Of a stretch of DNA of 64,000 bases, positions 23,170 through 34,914 are shown one piece after another. The notes under the pieces are model-generated. The model did not search any database. It saw only the letters and a list, made by a program, of their open reading frames with translations, and was not told where the DNA came from. Numbering within the stretch: position 1 is the stretch's first letter; every line of letters starts with the position of its first letter. Source of the DNA: Phytophthora hibernalis (lineage: Eukaryota; Oomycota; Peronosporomycetes; Peronosporales; Peronosporaceae); the NCBI GenBank assembly GCA_012656075.1, contig JAAKBF010000252.1, positions 62,001 through 126,000 on the forward strand, in the 5' to 3' direction. The position numbers were made by a program, and so were the translations under genes.

Positions 23170-24634
23170 TTAGTATCGCAGCCAGTACGAGCGACGACGG
23201 ATGAAGTTGTAGTCCGGCAGCTCGTGGATAGGGCCAGTCGCAGCCAGGGCGTGCTCCTTGTCGTTGACGACCTCGTCAGCCGTCTTGCGCACAGCAGCAG
23301 CGTCCACGGCGTCAATGCGCGCAAAGATCTCGGCGGGGTCATGCGGCGGCCGTAGGTCAGCATCTGGCGACCGATGTCCTCGCAGATAGGCGACGAGCCA
23401 TCCAGCTGCATCAGCATGTTAGCCTTCAGCTGCGTCTTGGCACGCTCCACCTCCTCGTCCGTGGTCTTGTGCACCAGGCGCACAAGAGCCTCCATCGTGT
23501 ACCACGTCAGGTCGTTGAGCTTGTACTTGTCCGCCACAGCGTAGACTCCGAAGAGACCAGTGTCCTGGTAGCACGTGTTGAACGACATGAACGAGTGGGC
23601 GAGTTCCTTCTCCGCGACCACCTGGCCGAGCTTGGACGACATGTTCATGCCGGCGCCCGACGTGCGGTCCCAACTGCCTAGCAGCGTCTGCATGATGAGC
23701 AGGGGGAACGAGTGCTCGCTGGTCCAGCTGAAGCCCTCGAAGGCGATGGCGAGGTGGGCCAGAGGCATGCTGTCGTCCTTGACACGTACGTCCGAGCCGA
23801 CGAAGCGCACAGGCTCAAGCGTGGGGGCCACGGCCGGGGTCGTGGGCAGGTCGCCGAACGACTTCTGGGCCAGCTCCACCAGCTGCGAGTGGTCCACGGC
23901 ACCGGCACCAGCAATGACCATACGGGGGCCGTGTAGTGGGTAGCAATGTAGTCCTGCAGGTCCGACTTCTTGAGGTTCCGGATCTGAAAACACAAAACAT
24001 CATGAATCAGTAACTCAACTCATCCTATCTCTCAAGACGCAAGACGTACGTTCTCAATAGGTCCGAGGATGGTACGTCCAAGGCCGTTGCCCATGAAGGC
24101 GGTCTCGTGCAGACGGTCGAACACGACCTCCTCCTGCTGCTTGTTCACCTCCTCCATCTCGCGCAGGATCACGTCCCGTTCACGCTCGATGGCAGCCTCA
24201 TCCAGCTTGGAGTTCTGCAGGATGTCGCTCAGGATGTCCATGGCACGGGGTACGTCCTTCTTGAACACCTTGGCGTAGTACACCGTCTGCTCGCGACTCG
24301 TGTACGCGTTCAGGTGGCCGCCCATGTTCTCGATCTCGAGCTCCAGCTGCTGCTGCGTGCGCTTGCTCGTGCCCTTGAACGCCATGTGCTCCAGGAAGTG
24401 AGCCGCGCCGTTGTTCTGCGCCGTCTCGTAGCGGGAGCCGGCGCCGATCCACACGCCCACAGTCGCCGTCTCGCCGTGCGAGCCCTCGGACGCCACGCGC
24501 AGGCCGCCGGGCAGCGTCGTCACCTCGGTGGCCGGCGCGTTCAGCACGTAGGACGGGTAGTTGGACACGGCGGCCGCCACGGAAGACTGCGCGCGGGCGA
24601 GCGGCTGACGCACGAGGCTCAGCTTGGACATCAT
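23170..24634 (-). CDS. Mitochondrial processing peptidase beta subunit
   Basis: ATG at 24634 begins an Arg/Ser/Ala-rich presequence (MMSKLSLVRQPLARAQSSVA). The M16 metallopeptidase signature HFLEH in AAHFLEHMAFKGT supplies zinc ligands and the catalytic Glu, with the third acidic ligand expected in ERDVILREMEEV. The C-terminal half has MSSKLGQVVAEKELAHSF and ends RRRSYWLRY. One 66-bp intron (23984-24049, GTACGT...TTTTCAG). Exons sum to 1401 nt (466 aa) after two one-base gaps at C runs near 23928 and 23341 are closed, the normal length for the family. With the alpha subunit it removes targeting presequences in the matrix; in plants the pair is part of complex III. Divergent from the kinesin gene. 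Confidence 0.92.
23984..24049 (-). other. Intron in MPPB gene
   Basis: Donor GTACGTCTTG after ...IEN and acceptor TTTTGTGTTTTCAG before IRNLKK; 66 bases. Confidence 0.85.
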
Positions 24635-25453
24635 CTTGCTGACTGCTGGGGGCACTTTGGTAATGGGAGGACCACCAGCACGCTAGACCCCACGTTGTTA
24701 GGGTCGTGATTTTGATAATTTTGAGAGGGGGATTGGGATATTTAGAGATCACTCGTCTTTGTCGCTGGCGAGTGAAGCTGCGCCTTACAAATAAGGCATA
24801 CTGGGAGAAGGCTGCGGAGAGGAGAGGAGGAGTATGTGATGGGAGTTTGGCGGATGGTTTCGGTTGGAAATTGAGAAGGGCGATACAAATTGAAAAATAC
24901 CGTGGTGAGCTTAGTGTTCTGGTGGTGTTGCTGCGGTGCTCGCATACGAGCATTGCTGCCGTTGCGCAGTCAAACTTTTGCTCGCTTCAAGTGTTTCACT
25001 TCCGCGATTGTGTCGTTTACCGAGAGGAAACAAGCATGCCGCTCTTTGCAAGAAGGAGGAGCTCACGTTTTGGAGGCCTCGCTGATGTTACACACGTTAT
25101 GTAGGCTGGACAAGTGCAACATACACAGAGTTGATACGGCCCAGTGTTAGCACAGATAGGTAAACGTTTACAGGAGCTACAACTTCACAGGAATCGTCGA
25201 GCAGAGCTGCTGCCAGACTGACAGTTTCATGACACTCACATTGGTTGCAGCATGGCACAAGTCGACCCGTAAACTTCAGCAAGTAGTATTTACCAGCGCT
25301 ATCAATTAAACTCCACGGTGGTCTACGTGTATCTACCCAGTTGAAAAAGTATCATACAACCTGTATGCCAATCAGCGCTCGTCGACTGGCAAGAATCAGG
25401 TCAGTATCAGATGCAAACCGGCCAAAAGATCAATCCGCGATCTCCTTTCCTCG
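24635..25453. other. Divergent intergenic region (MPPB / kinesin)
   Basis: About 820 bases between two start codons pointing away from each other, so it must hold the promoters of both genes. Short open frames on either strand show no motif. I could not assign an initiator or other promoter element with confidence. Confidence 0.5.
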
Positions 25454-28400
25454 ATGGGGTCCGCGGCGGAGACTCGCGCGGGCATCCGCGTGTGCGCGCG
25501 CTTCCGTCCGCAGAACAAGCTGGAGCACAAGCACCAGGCCGTGGAGTGTTTGCGCCTGGAAGACGCCGTCGCGCACGTGCACAGCGAGGCTCGTGGCGTG
25601 TCAGACGACCACATCTTCACATTCGACCAAGTCTTTGGCACCAAGTCCTCGCAATTGGACGTGTACAATGCTACAGCCAAGCCATTAGTGGAGTCGGCTC
25701 TACGTGGCTACAATTGCACGTGCTTCGTGTATGGACAAACAGGCTCCGGCAAAACCTTCTCCATGGAAGGCGTGCCGGGAGATACCGACTATGAGGGTAT
25801 CATCCCCGTGTCATGGCCGATATCTTCGACGGTATCCAGAACATGCAGGCAGACCTAGAATTTATCGTTAAAGTCTCGTACGTTGAGATCTACATGGAGA
25901 AAATCCGCGATCTTCTTAAACCTTCGTCTACAAATTTGAATGTGCGTGAAAGTCGGGAGCGCGGTGTGTGGGTGGCCGGCGCAACGGAAGTTTGCTGTGC
26001 CTCAGTGGACGAGATGCAGTCCGTGATGCAATTGGGTGGAGCAAACCGCGTTATTTCGTCCACGAGAATGAACAGTGAGTCAAGTCGCAGTCATTCCGTG
26101 TTCATCATCACGATAGAGCAGCGGAACACGGCGACGGGCTCTTTGAAGAGTGGGAAATTGTTCTTGGTGGACTTGGCTGGGTCCGAGAAAGTGGGAAAGA
26201 CGCACGCTCAAGGCCAAACTCTTAAAGAGGCGCAGCACATTAACAAGTCGCTTAGTGCGTTGGGCAGCGTCATGAACGCACTGACGAGTGGACACGCCAA
26301 CACACACATTCCGTATCGCGACTCTAAGCTTACGCGACTTCTGCAAGACTCGCTTGGAGGCAATTCGGAAACTACGCTTCTTGTTTGTGCTAGCTCGAGT
26401 AGCTACAATAGCGAAGAGACGGTCTCCACGCTACGATTTGGAACCCGCGCGAAGAACATCAAGAACAAGCCGAAGGTAAACGAGGAGCGGACTGTGGCAG
26501 AATACAAAGTTCTTGTTGCTGAAAAGGACAGGCGCATTGCCTCTCTGGAAGCTTTGCTTCGCGAAGCCAAAGACGCCCAGCCAAACGAAGCCGTTGAGTC
26601 TTCAAGCGAAGAACAATTGAAAATGTTCGCAGTCAGAGTGGAGGAACTCGAGGACGATCAAGCGTCAAAGGCGGCAGAACTGTCTAGCCTAGAAGATCGA
26701 TGCACCGAACTTGAAATGAAGAACAATGGCCTCCTGCGAAAAGAGCTCGAAGTGGCGTCGATCGTTAGCCGAAACGAAGACTCTATGAAGAAACTTACGT
26801 TCTTGGAAACCGAGCTGGCGGCAAAAGCAAAGGAGTGCGAAGAGCTAAATGAAATGCTGGCAAGGCGTCGAACCAAGGCTAGTACAACCGATACCCCTCC
26901 ATCATCGGCAGCTAGCACGGCCGACAGCGAGGTGTCTGTTCAGGCAACAATTGAAGAAGACAGTGAAGTGAATCCTAAAAGACTAGGTCAAATTGAAGCT
27001 ACCCCGTCGTCGGCAGGTGTGGTGACGGAAAGATCACGAGCTACTAGTTCGGTTCTGGAAAACGAGCTGCTTCGTCACCAGCTAGCAGCAAAGTCGCATG
27101 AGCTAGAGATCTGCACTCGACATTTGAGTGAGCTCACGAAGGAGCTGACAGATTGCCGTGATGATTATGACGCTCAGATGGAGACGCTGCAAGACAAGTT
27201 GCGTGACTACGACGCACACTTTCGTGATCTTGGAGTACGGCACTCACAATTGGATTCGTTTGGACCTACAACGAGGATGCTGCGCTCCGTTCGTGGCGGA
27301 AGCCAACCCAGTCCGTATGCTGCTCGCTCAAACTCGGAGGACCAGTCAAGACTTTCCAGTTTTGGCGGCAGCCTGCGCCATGACAGCACCACATCTGCAA
27401 CGTCACAAAACGAGTGGAAACTGGATGGCGAGGTGTTCCCAGTAGCGCCTATCGACATGGAGTCTGAAGTCGTAAAGCGTTTGATTCGAAACATGCCCGA
27501 GAAAGGAGAGAAAATATCGAAATGGCTGGGATTCGTTCTGGAAGGGCGGGATATTCGTTCAAATTTCCACCCGGAACTTTCAATCGAAAGCATTGACGAG
27601 GAAGCCAACCGGGACATAAGAAGATTGATCGTACCGCTACTGAAGAATCGCCAAGACCTGCAGGTCCAAGCTTACATTCGCACGCGTTACGTTCGCGTTT
27701 CCGATCTAAAGATCACTCTCGACCACAAGCACAAGGATGAAGTACGTCTTGAAGCAACTACCGATAGCGGCGACTCCGCTAGTGATGATGGAATTGGTGA
27801 AGCTGCCCATAATTCGTCGCTCCTGTGGGCTAGAGATCATCTATTTTACGGACCCAAGAATGATGATCCCTCCAGCCCTTCGGTTCTACATGCTAGTCGA
27901 GTATTGGTTTCGTCAAAGGACCGCTTTACTTCCGATCCAATTGATCTTCGTGCCAGTGTGACTGGGTCCAAGTCGATACTGGAGGGGTCTATGGGGGCCC
28001 GAAGTCCTCGAAACGAAAGCCATCGCTTCCTTTCGACTCTCTGGGAGCTCCTGGATCTAGTCCGGGCAGCGGTGGTGTATTTGGTCGGTTGCGCTCGAAG
28101 ACGAAAATGGGTGCCGTTCTTGGTGATGTCAAGACACGCCTCAATGCCCGCTACCACAAGAATCACGTCCACGAAAATGCTCTGTGCGATGGCTGTGGTA
28201 TGAGCCCCATCGTCGGTGGGAAATGGAAATGCAACACCTGCGAGAACTATGACCTCTGTGACGGTTGCTACGCAGCAGGGATCCACGGTTATGAGGTGAG
28301 CAACGAGTTGTGTCGCCGCATCGAGCAACTCGCGGTGCAGAAGCACCGCCTTCTTGGCGAGTACCCGGAGCTCTTCGAACTGTTCCGTCGCCACATTTGC

Positions 28401-29003
28401 CACGACAATGTCATCCAGTTCCGGCGTATCATAGAATGGCTTTGCGCGATTGTATCCGGGGCTCGCTCTGTTGCGATCTACCACAAGATGATCGTGAAAA
28501 GTGGTCTACACCCGGAGATTCGAGCTCGACTGGTGGCTCAGCTGGGCGCGTTGGCAAGCGAACGCTCCGACATCTCGTTGAAGACGGAGTGGTTTGCAGA
28601 GAAAACACCCGAGGAAGAAGCTGCCGACTCGGACGATAACCAAAGCTCAATGGAGTCCACGCCGGTCGAGCTCGATGGGGACAAACCGTCTCCTACGAAG
28701 ACTGTCGCGCCACTGAGTGTCAGACTGGAAACGCTGCGGATGTATTTGATGAACGCGTCTTCCTCGACTATGTCCAGTGAGCCCGCAGCATCAACCACAG
28801 CGCTATCGGATTTGCTGGAACCGGTATCAGCGCAAGCTCCAGCACTCCGACGAACTGTGAGCGCTGCAGAAGTATCAACAGCCGACGACAAGGACGAGAA
28901 CGAGCGTGTGATTCGGCTACACGAGATGCAGCGCCAGTGGTCCTTAGACCTGCCATCGTACGGCGACAAGCAAGTTAAGTCGATTACTCAAGTGAATCTG
29001 TGA
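25454..29003 (+). CDS. Kinesin with coiled coil and C-terminal ZZ zinc finger
   Basis: ATG at 25454. The N-terminal motor (about residues 8-330) has the P-loop GQTGSGKT, switch I NSESSRSHS, switch II LVDLAGSEK and the neck-proximal HIPYRDSKLTRLLQDSLGG, like kinesin-1/conventional motors. Coiled coil follows (AEKDRRIASLEALLREAKD). A middle segment around VVKRLIRNMPEKGEKISKWL is unassigned. Near 28180-28290 a ZZ-type finger reads CDGC...KWKCNTCENYDLCDGC, and the tail is Ser/Asp-rich. Two one-base gaps (C run near 25804, restoring GIIPRVMADIFDGI; G run near 28044) close to give 1183 aa with no intron. ATP-driven microtubule transport is expected; the ZZ finger suggests cargo or adaptor binding. 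Confidence 0.88.
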
Positions 29004-29637
29004 GGCAGTGCCCCGGAACCCCCAGAGCTACAACTAGCACGTCTGAAGTACAATCGAATACATACATGTATACATGTACTACTACATATTATAGTACTAC
29101 GTAGGATACAACATGCTTTGAGTGCATTCGTCAAGATCCGCATTTTGATTTGATGACTGAAGAAAATGCTGAGTCCTCGCATGTTTAGCGTACTGCGGCC
29201 ACTTTTGGCCTCGAGGAAGTACCGGTAAGCCATTTTGACCTCGAGGTTTTCTCCAAAGAAGGAAGAAGGCACGACTCCTTCCTTCTAACAGACTTTGCAT
29301 CATCCAAAGTCTGTTTGGGTGCCTTCTTCAAATCATCCGCCTGCATCATTTCTGCTTCGTCTAAAGTCGCTTGCGCATGCGATCGAACTTCAGTGCGTCA
29401 GCGGTCCGAAGTGGCGACTTCGACGTCATCGCCTACGTACAGTATACGAATTTCTATCCTGTACGCCACAAGAAACATGATCGAGAAGTTGATACATTAA
29501 CCGGCATCCTGCCTTCATAGCTCGTATCCCGTTTTATTCTTCCGAGACGTAGAGCAAGTGCCGACGACGATATAAATGGAGAGACAGATCCCTCTACAGA
29601 GGCACTTGGAGACAGAACGGTCGGCAATCAAGCTGGC
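29004..29637. other. Intergenic; contains short palindromes
   Basis: 3' flanks of two convergent genes. TACATGTATACATGTA (29063-29078) is both palindromic and a tandem repeat. AGAAGGAAG/CTTCCTTCT arms near 29258-29286 could form a small hairpin. No gene recognised. Confidence 0.5.
29063..29078. repeat. 16-bp palindrome TACATGTA x2
   Basis: Two abutting copies of the self-complementary octamer TACATGTA about 60 bases after the kinesin stop codon. Confidence 0.7.
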
Positions 29638-30028
29638 TTAGGGATCAGCCTTGCTGCACTGGGCCACGAACTCGCGCTGCTGCGTGGAGAGCCCCCAGAC
29701 GGGCGCGCCCCGGATGATGAGCCGCTGGATGAGCGTCTCCTCCTCGCTGGCGATCCGCGCGAGCGCCTTCTTCTGCTCCTCGGCCTCGAGCGACGCCTTC
29801 TGCGCCTCCCACTGCTGCATGAGCTGCTGCAGCTTGGTCAGGTCCTGCGGCTCCGCCCGCGAGCCGGGACTGAACTTGGAGCCGGCCTCGGAGCGCGTCT
29901 TGGCCGAGCCGTAGAAGCCGCCTTGGCCCTCGGACGGCTGGCCGCCCGAGTACGTCGTGAGCGCGCGCGGGGCGTACGCGACCAGCGGAGGCGGCGCGGC
30001 GGCAAGTCTTGAACACGGCGGACTGCAT
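29638..30028 (-). CDS. Small mitochondrial-type protein, unknown function
   Basis: ATG at 30028 gives MQSAVFKTCRRAA, an Arg-rich amphipathic presequence; after an indel near 29990 the frame continues VAYAPRALTTYSGGQPSEGQ, which looks like the presequence cleavage area, then Gly/Ser-rich, a Gln/Glu/Lys helix (LTKLQQLMQQWEAQKASLEA) and LIQRLIIRGAPVWGL before the TAA at 29638-29640. About 130 residues. The length and targeting signal fit a small inner-membrane or ribosome-associated mitochondrial protein, but I do not recognise the family. It is divergent from the prolyl hydroxylase-like gene. Confidence 0.5.
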
Positions 30029-30685
30029 GGCGAAGATTGGTCTTGGACACTGAAGATCGAAAGCGGAAATGGCAGCGGTTCGAGTCTGGCGGCGCAAGAT
30101 TCAGACCCGTTTGTACGCTCCCATCTTGCACCAGAATGGAGTTCGAAACACGAAAAAGGACGAAGTTAGCCTGATTCTGCACTAAATTCGGCCAAGTAGC
30201 CAATCGAATTGGGTCGACGCGGCGGTCGTGGCCGTTGACTGGTCTGTGTTATTTTATGTCCCTGCAGTATGCTTAGCTGTAAATCGAATATCAAGGTAGT
30301 TTAAACTTCATCATCTAATACACCTGGCGCACTCGCTGTGCGTCAAAGTGACGCATCACCCCTGCGCTTGTCTCATCGCGATTTTAATATGGCTACATTT
30401 TACTGTCAATTTTCAAGCTGAAAGTTAAAATTCAACTGGTCGTTCCAAGAATTGGCATGCCAAAGTCGACATTAAAAGACTTTGGATTCATGTAGTGATC
30501 GAGCAATGGGACTGAATATTGCCACGAGCTGCCTAGTGTTCATTTGCTCTACATGTTCGAGGAAAAGATGCCACAATTGAAATGTCATTTTCTGCTTGGA
30601 AAATCGCGTCGTGTGGTTGTGTTTAGACGTCACCACCTCTCCGCTTGGATTGGACGTCGCGCAGACCACTTGAAGTTACCACGCC
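30029..30685. other. Divergent intergenic region
   Basis: About 650 bases between the small mitochondrial protein (-) and the prolyl hydroxylase-like gene (+). A plus-strand frame is open from 30544 but lacks any motif before the ATG at 30686. Nothing else recognised. Confidence 0.45.
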
Positions 30686-32812
30686 ATGGCCAAGACCAAG
30701 ACCAAGACCCCGACGCAAGCTGCACCAACCACCAAGCGCTTGTCGCTGTCGAGGAATGGGTGGTGATCCCCGCGATCGTGGCAGCCTTCTGGGCGTCTCC
30801 CAATTGGTTACAGCACCTTCCCGACTCCATCGGATCCATTGAGCCCGCAAATGCCACTGCATCGCCTCCTCTGCGGGATAAATATGAGAGTGAAGTGGTG
30901 ACGATCGACACGCACCCGCTGCTAGTTAAGGCTCGACTCGAATGTCCGGACGTCCGACCCACAGACGAGGGCTTGACGCATGTGGAGCTGGTACTGGACC
31001 AGAAACAACAGCTCCAAGGGCAAGACCGAGTTTTCTTCATGCTAAACGGGCAAAATGAAGGGGTATTCTTGCCTTGGACGTACCGTCAAGACGAGGAAGC
31101 CTGCCTCCTGGAGCTGGCGCAGACAGCAGCAGAGCATCTTGGAGCAGATCCTGACGGGATGGCTAATGGGATGAAACTCTTCTCCATCGACGGCTTGCCG
31201 ATCCTCACAACCCACGAGCTGAACACGCAACGGATTGCTCACGTGCTGCTGGATGGACAGCTGTGGGTGTGGCCTGGAGTCAAGGTCGGTTATGTTCGTG
31301 AGATCGAAGACTGTACCGTCACGACTCAGTCGCTGCATCCAAAGGTGTTCACGGTGGAAGGTTTCTTGACACAGGAGGAAGCTGATACCATTATTGCAGA
31401 GGGCGTCGACCATCTCTCTCGTTCTCCTGTGGACAGTGTTGATGCAGAGGACGGGTACCATTCAGACCGCACGAGCTTCACGGCGTTTCTTGATGATACT
31501 CAATTCACGCGCAACTTCCGAAAACGATCAGCGCGGATCGCCCGCCTTCCGTCTCCTAGCTACACCGAAAGGATGCAACTTGTGAGGTACGAAACCGGTC
31601 AGTTCTTCCGCAAGCACGAGGACTATTTTGACTCGAAAGTGTTTCTGCCGAACAAGCAATTGGCTGCACATGACTTTGAGGTATGGATCGACTGGGCCTC
31701 AGCCAAAATTGAGACGATTCGTCAAGAACATGGAGACGACACTATCCCTGTTGAGTTCTTGCCTGGTGGTGTGATGTTTCCCGATGCTCAGAGCACGACA
31801 ACGTTTCATCACGCACTTCTGAAAGGCTTCATGGAGGACGCGGACGCAACCAACTTCTTCTGGGAGCACGCTGATGTGGAGTGGGAAGCCTGGATCAACG
31901 AGAACCTTGAACGTGAAGCGGACAACATCATGGGGCCAATTTTGGAGAGCAAAGGATATATGCTACCGTTCATCGTGAAATCATGGGAGAAGCGCGCAGT
32001 GCTTCCTGAACTTGAGTATTCTTTTCCAAAACTCCCGGTTAGTGACGTCTCGCACTACTTTCGTTGGGTACGCTGGGCGAAGGAGCGTATACAAACGCTA
32101 CTTGACACGCAGGCAGATTCTGTTCCGATGACCGTGAGACCCGAGGGAGAAGACTACCCAACATTTTTCATGAGCTTTCAGAGCCGCATGGTCGGTTATA
32201 TCCTCGAAGACTATAGTGAAGATCTCCTTGTCGAGGCGCTAACTGCGGAACTGCATGCGTGGCTTGTCGAGAACCGAGACAACAACGATGCTCTTCTCGG
32301 GGTGCTGCGCAATAGCCCCCGTGCTTTCGACCTTGTGGTTGAGACTTGGACCAAGCGCGCTGGCAGTCTGTTTGTGTACGAGAAACCAAAGAACCTGCAC
32401 CATTTCGAGCCGAATCGATTCGCAACGCTGTTTCTCTACCTGAACGACTGTCCTGAAGGTGGCGAGACCGTATTCCGTACTCAAAAGAGCGTTTGATAAC
32501 TGGGATCGAGCGGGAGGGCATGGCCGAATGCTCCGAGGGGCTCGCAGTGCCTCCCGTGAAGCTCACAGCGTCCTTATTTTATTCACAGACACCATTAAAC
32601 GAGCTGGATCCTACCAGTCTCCACGGGGCTGCCCTCCAGCGAAAGGCATCAAGTGTAAGATGATACTGTCAAATTCAAAACAATGCACCTCAACTAACTA
32701 TTTGTGCGCTTCTGTAGATGGAGCCAACTCGTTCATGTGGAATGCCGACGCCGACGAGGGCGCAAATGCTTGGGGCATGGGCGAAGACTTTAAGGAGACA
32801 ACCACGCAATAA
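30686..32812 (+). CDS. Prolyl 4-hydroxylase-like 2OG/Fe(II) dioxygenase with large internal insertion
   Basis: ATG at 30686 (MAKTKTKTPTQAAPTTKRL) is followed by a hydrophobic anchor (VVIPAIVAAFWASPNWL), so an ER/Golgi type II membrane protein is likely. The double-stranded beta-helix begins at VFTVEGFLTQEEADTII; the first iron ligands are in RKHEDYFDSK (HxD). About 270 residues later the fold resumes at RFATLFLYLNDCPEGGETVF, and the distal His and 2OG-binding Lys are in SLHGGCPPAKGIK. The insertion contains two similar copies of about 110 residues. A 63-bp intron is at 32655-32717. Three one-base gaps (G run near 30761, A run near 32489, G run near 32625) close to give 688 aa. Expected to hydroxylate prolines in secreted or wall proteins. 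Confidence 0.8.
32655..32717 (+). other. Intron in prolyl hydroxylase-like gene
   Basis: GTAAGATGAT...CTTCTGTAG, 63 bases, joins GIK to YGANSFMWN in phase. Confidence 0.75.
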
Positions 32813-32933
32813 CTTTAGTTTAGGTCTCAGCACAAGAGTCTCCGATAAGTTACCCAGGAAAACTACGCAAAAATGATACAAAAGTAGTGATCCTATCTTT
32901 AATTTAAAAGCGACCATCACTTCACCTTTAGCT

Positions 32934-34176
32934 ATGGGGCACACAGCCAGCGTCAATCGACCGCGGCGCAGCACGACAGGGACGTTGTATGGGGGCCCGC
33001 AGGTGCAGCATCGGCTCCACGCGGGAGCTACACACCGGCGCAGATGCAGGCTTTGTACCTGAGTCGAGGACGCCCAGACATGGCTTTCATGTCCAATCAG
33101 GGACGTGTCCCTGTGGACGTCCCCGAATTGCAGCAAACATGCACTGTGAAGAACCACGTGAACCTCAAGAAGGCCAGTCTCAAATTACTGCAATCACCCA
33201 CTTACCCGCAACAATACGCACTGGAATTCCAGTTCGACGCCACTAAACCTTGTCGGATCAGCGTCTTCTTGGTGGCTGCAGAGACTGTTGATGCAGACAC
33301 TGGCAGCTCCAGTTTTCTCTTGTTCATGTAGATAAGAACCCTGTACTGGTTCAGCACTTTCCCTCTGGATTGGGCCAGAGCTTCATTCTGAAAGGGGTCG
33401 AGGCCGAAGAGGAGACGGTAAAGGAGGAAGGTCAAGACAAACATGAGCCACCACTGCCGCTATTGGACTTCTCGAAGTATGAATCTGCTGAAATGGTGTA
33501 CAAGACGGACACGATGCAGTTCCCATTGATCGTCCTACTGGAAGTCTCTTCGACCAGTAAGTGTGCAAATTGCAATGACTAACGTGCTTGAGTGTGGCTT
33601 ACGGATGCTTTGTATTCTTTAGGAAAAGCCCGCAATCCCAGTCGACATTCTGCACGTTTGTGAAGAAAGGTGAAGACTGCTGGGATATCAAGATGCTCAA
33701 GCAAAAATCCTGGTAAGGAATGGATAGTCGTCTACATTGCCGGTTAGGTTGCCAAGTTTCTTGAGTGTACTCATGCTTTCTGCGTATTTTTGATCGACTA
33801 GGTGGAAGGTCTAACTTATGAGCTGCAAGAGATCTACGGCATCGATGGATCAGTGACTGCAGCACCCAAGACCGGCACTGGTGCTGCCGGGGAAGGAGAG
33901 GCCGATACCAGTCAAGCTACTAAGGATGAGATTGAGATTCCGGAAGGCGCCGAGTGCATTATCTGCCTGTGCGAACCTCGCAACACCACAATTCTGCCCT
34001 GCCGGCACATGTGCCTCTGCAGCGAATGTGCTGAAGCGCTGCGCAAGAGCTCAAGTACATGCCCCATTTGCCGTACACATGTTGAAGCGCTGCTGCAGAT
34101 TCGTGTCGAAGCTATAGAGACTACGACGACAGAAGCAGAGGACGATACCAAGTCAGAAGTTGAGGATGCAAAGTAA
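32934..34176 (+). CDS. RING-type E3 ubiquitin ligase, MGRN1/LOG2 type
   Basis: ATG at 32934 gives MGHTASVNRPRR, a good N-myristoylation start, as in plant LOG2-type ligases. A conserved middle domain (VDVPELQQTCTVKNHVNLKK, ALEFQFDATKPCRISVFLVA, YKTDTMQFPLIVLLE) precedes a C-terminal C3HC5 RING: CIICLCEPRNTTILPCRHMC followed by LCSECAEALRK and CPICR. Two introns, 33557-33622 and 33713-33801. Four one-base gaps at G, T, A and A runs (near 32991, 33313, 33624, 33708) close to 363 aa. Myristoylated MGRN1/RNF157/LOG2 ligases act at membranes; the substrate here is unknown. Confidence 0.85.
33557..33622 (+). other. Intron 1 of RING E3 gene
   Basis: GTAAGTGTGC...TATTCTTTAG, 66 bases. Confidence 0.75.
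33713..33801 (+). other. Intron 2 of RING E3 gene
   Basis: GTAAGGAATG...GATCGACTAG, 89 bases; joins KQKIL to VEGLTYELQEIYG. Confidence 0.75.
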
Positions 34177-34914
34177 ATAGCCACATCAACTACATGTGGA
34201 AGGTTTTCACCATTAGCATAATGCTTTGGGATCTTGCCACTATCCACATGCATATGAGTCATATGCTGCAGTCAAGCAGCATGACTGTATTGAAAGTCTC
34301 AACCAGGTGTAGAAGCAATATCGAAAGAATTTATCAAATCTTGATGTTACTGTGTTTCCTTCCTTCCTACCTCATCCTCTTTGTCTTCTCGCTGCAAAGC
34401 TGGACCACCGGAACACAAAGTTACCCCATGACTTCTGTCCTCGCTGGCCCGGATGCAGCAATGGGACTCTATCTGTGCAAACCTCGCCTGCAGGTTCCCG
34501 CTCGCCCTGCTACTGGGATCCGCGCCTTGATTTTTCTTGTGCTTTTGGTTGATTATCTTGTACAAATACTGATAGCGCCGGCGGTGCGTGTGGCGGTGAA
34601 AGGACTCGACAAAAGGCGTGTGGCTCGCTGGTTCGCTAAGTTTGCGCCTTCATTGTCGATTAGTTACACCAAAACACATGCAGATAATACGTTACTGTCG
34701 CACCGCATCCCCTCCGCAGTTCTGGCCTGTGCTCATGCTTCGCCTCGCAGACAAGATCAAACTGATGCTGTGCTCTTCAGTTCCCCATGCTGGTATGGGT
34801 ACACGTCGCATCAGCTAGTTGTTCTTCCTCCACATTCCCTTCATCTACAAAGTTGAAGAACATCAGTTAGAGCAATCGATTTAGAGGGCTGCTTTTATAG
34901 AGGTGGAGGAAGAC
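34177..34914. other. Convergent intergenic region (RING E3 / NEK)
   Basis: 3' flanks of two genes. A plus-strand open frame (34194-34856) is hydrophobic and without a recognisable domain. On the minus strand, sequence right after the NEK stop starts with a canonical GTAAGT donor and reaches CAACTTTGTAG near 34853, so NEK may have one more short 3' exon with an alternative C-terminus (frame DEGNVEEEQLADATCTHTSM). Confidence 0.4.

Noticed and set aside
34194..34856. 220-codon hydrophobic plus-strand frame
   Set aside because: It lies in the 3' flanks of two convergent genes, has no domain, and overlaps a possible NEK 3' exon on the other strand.
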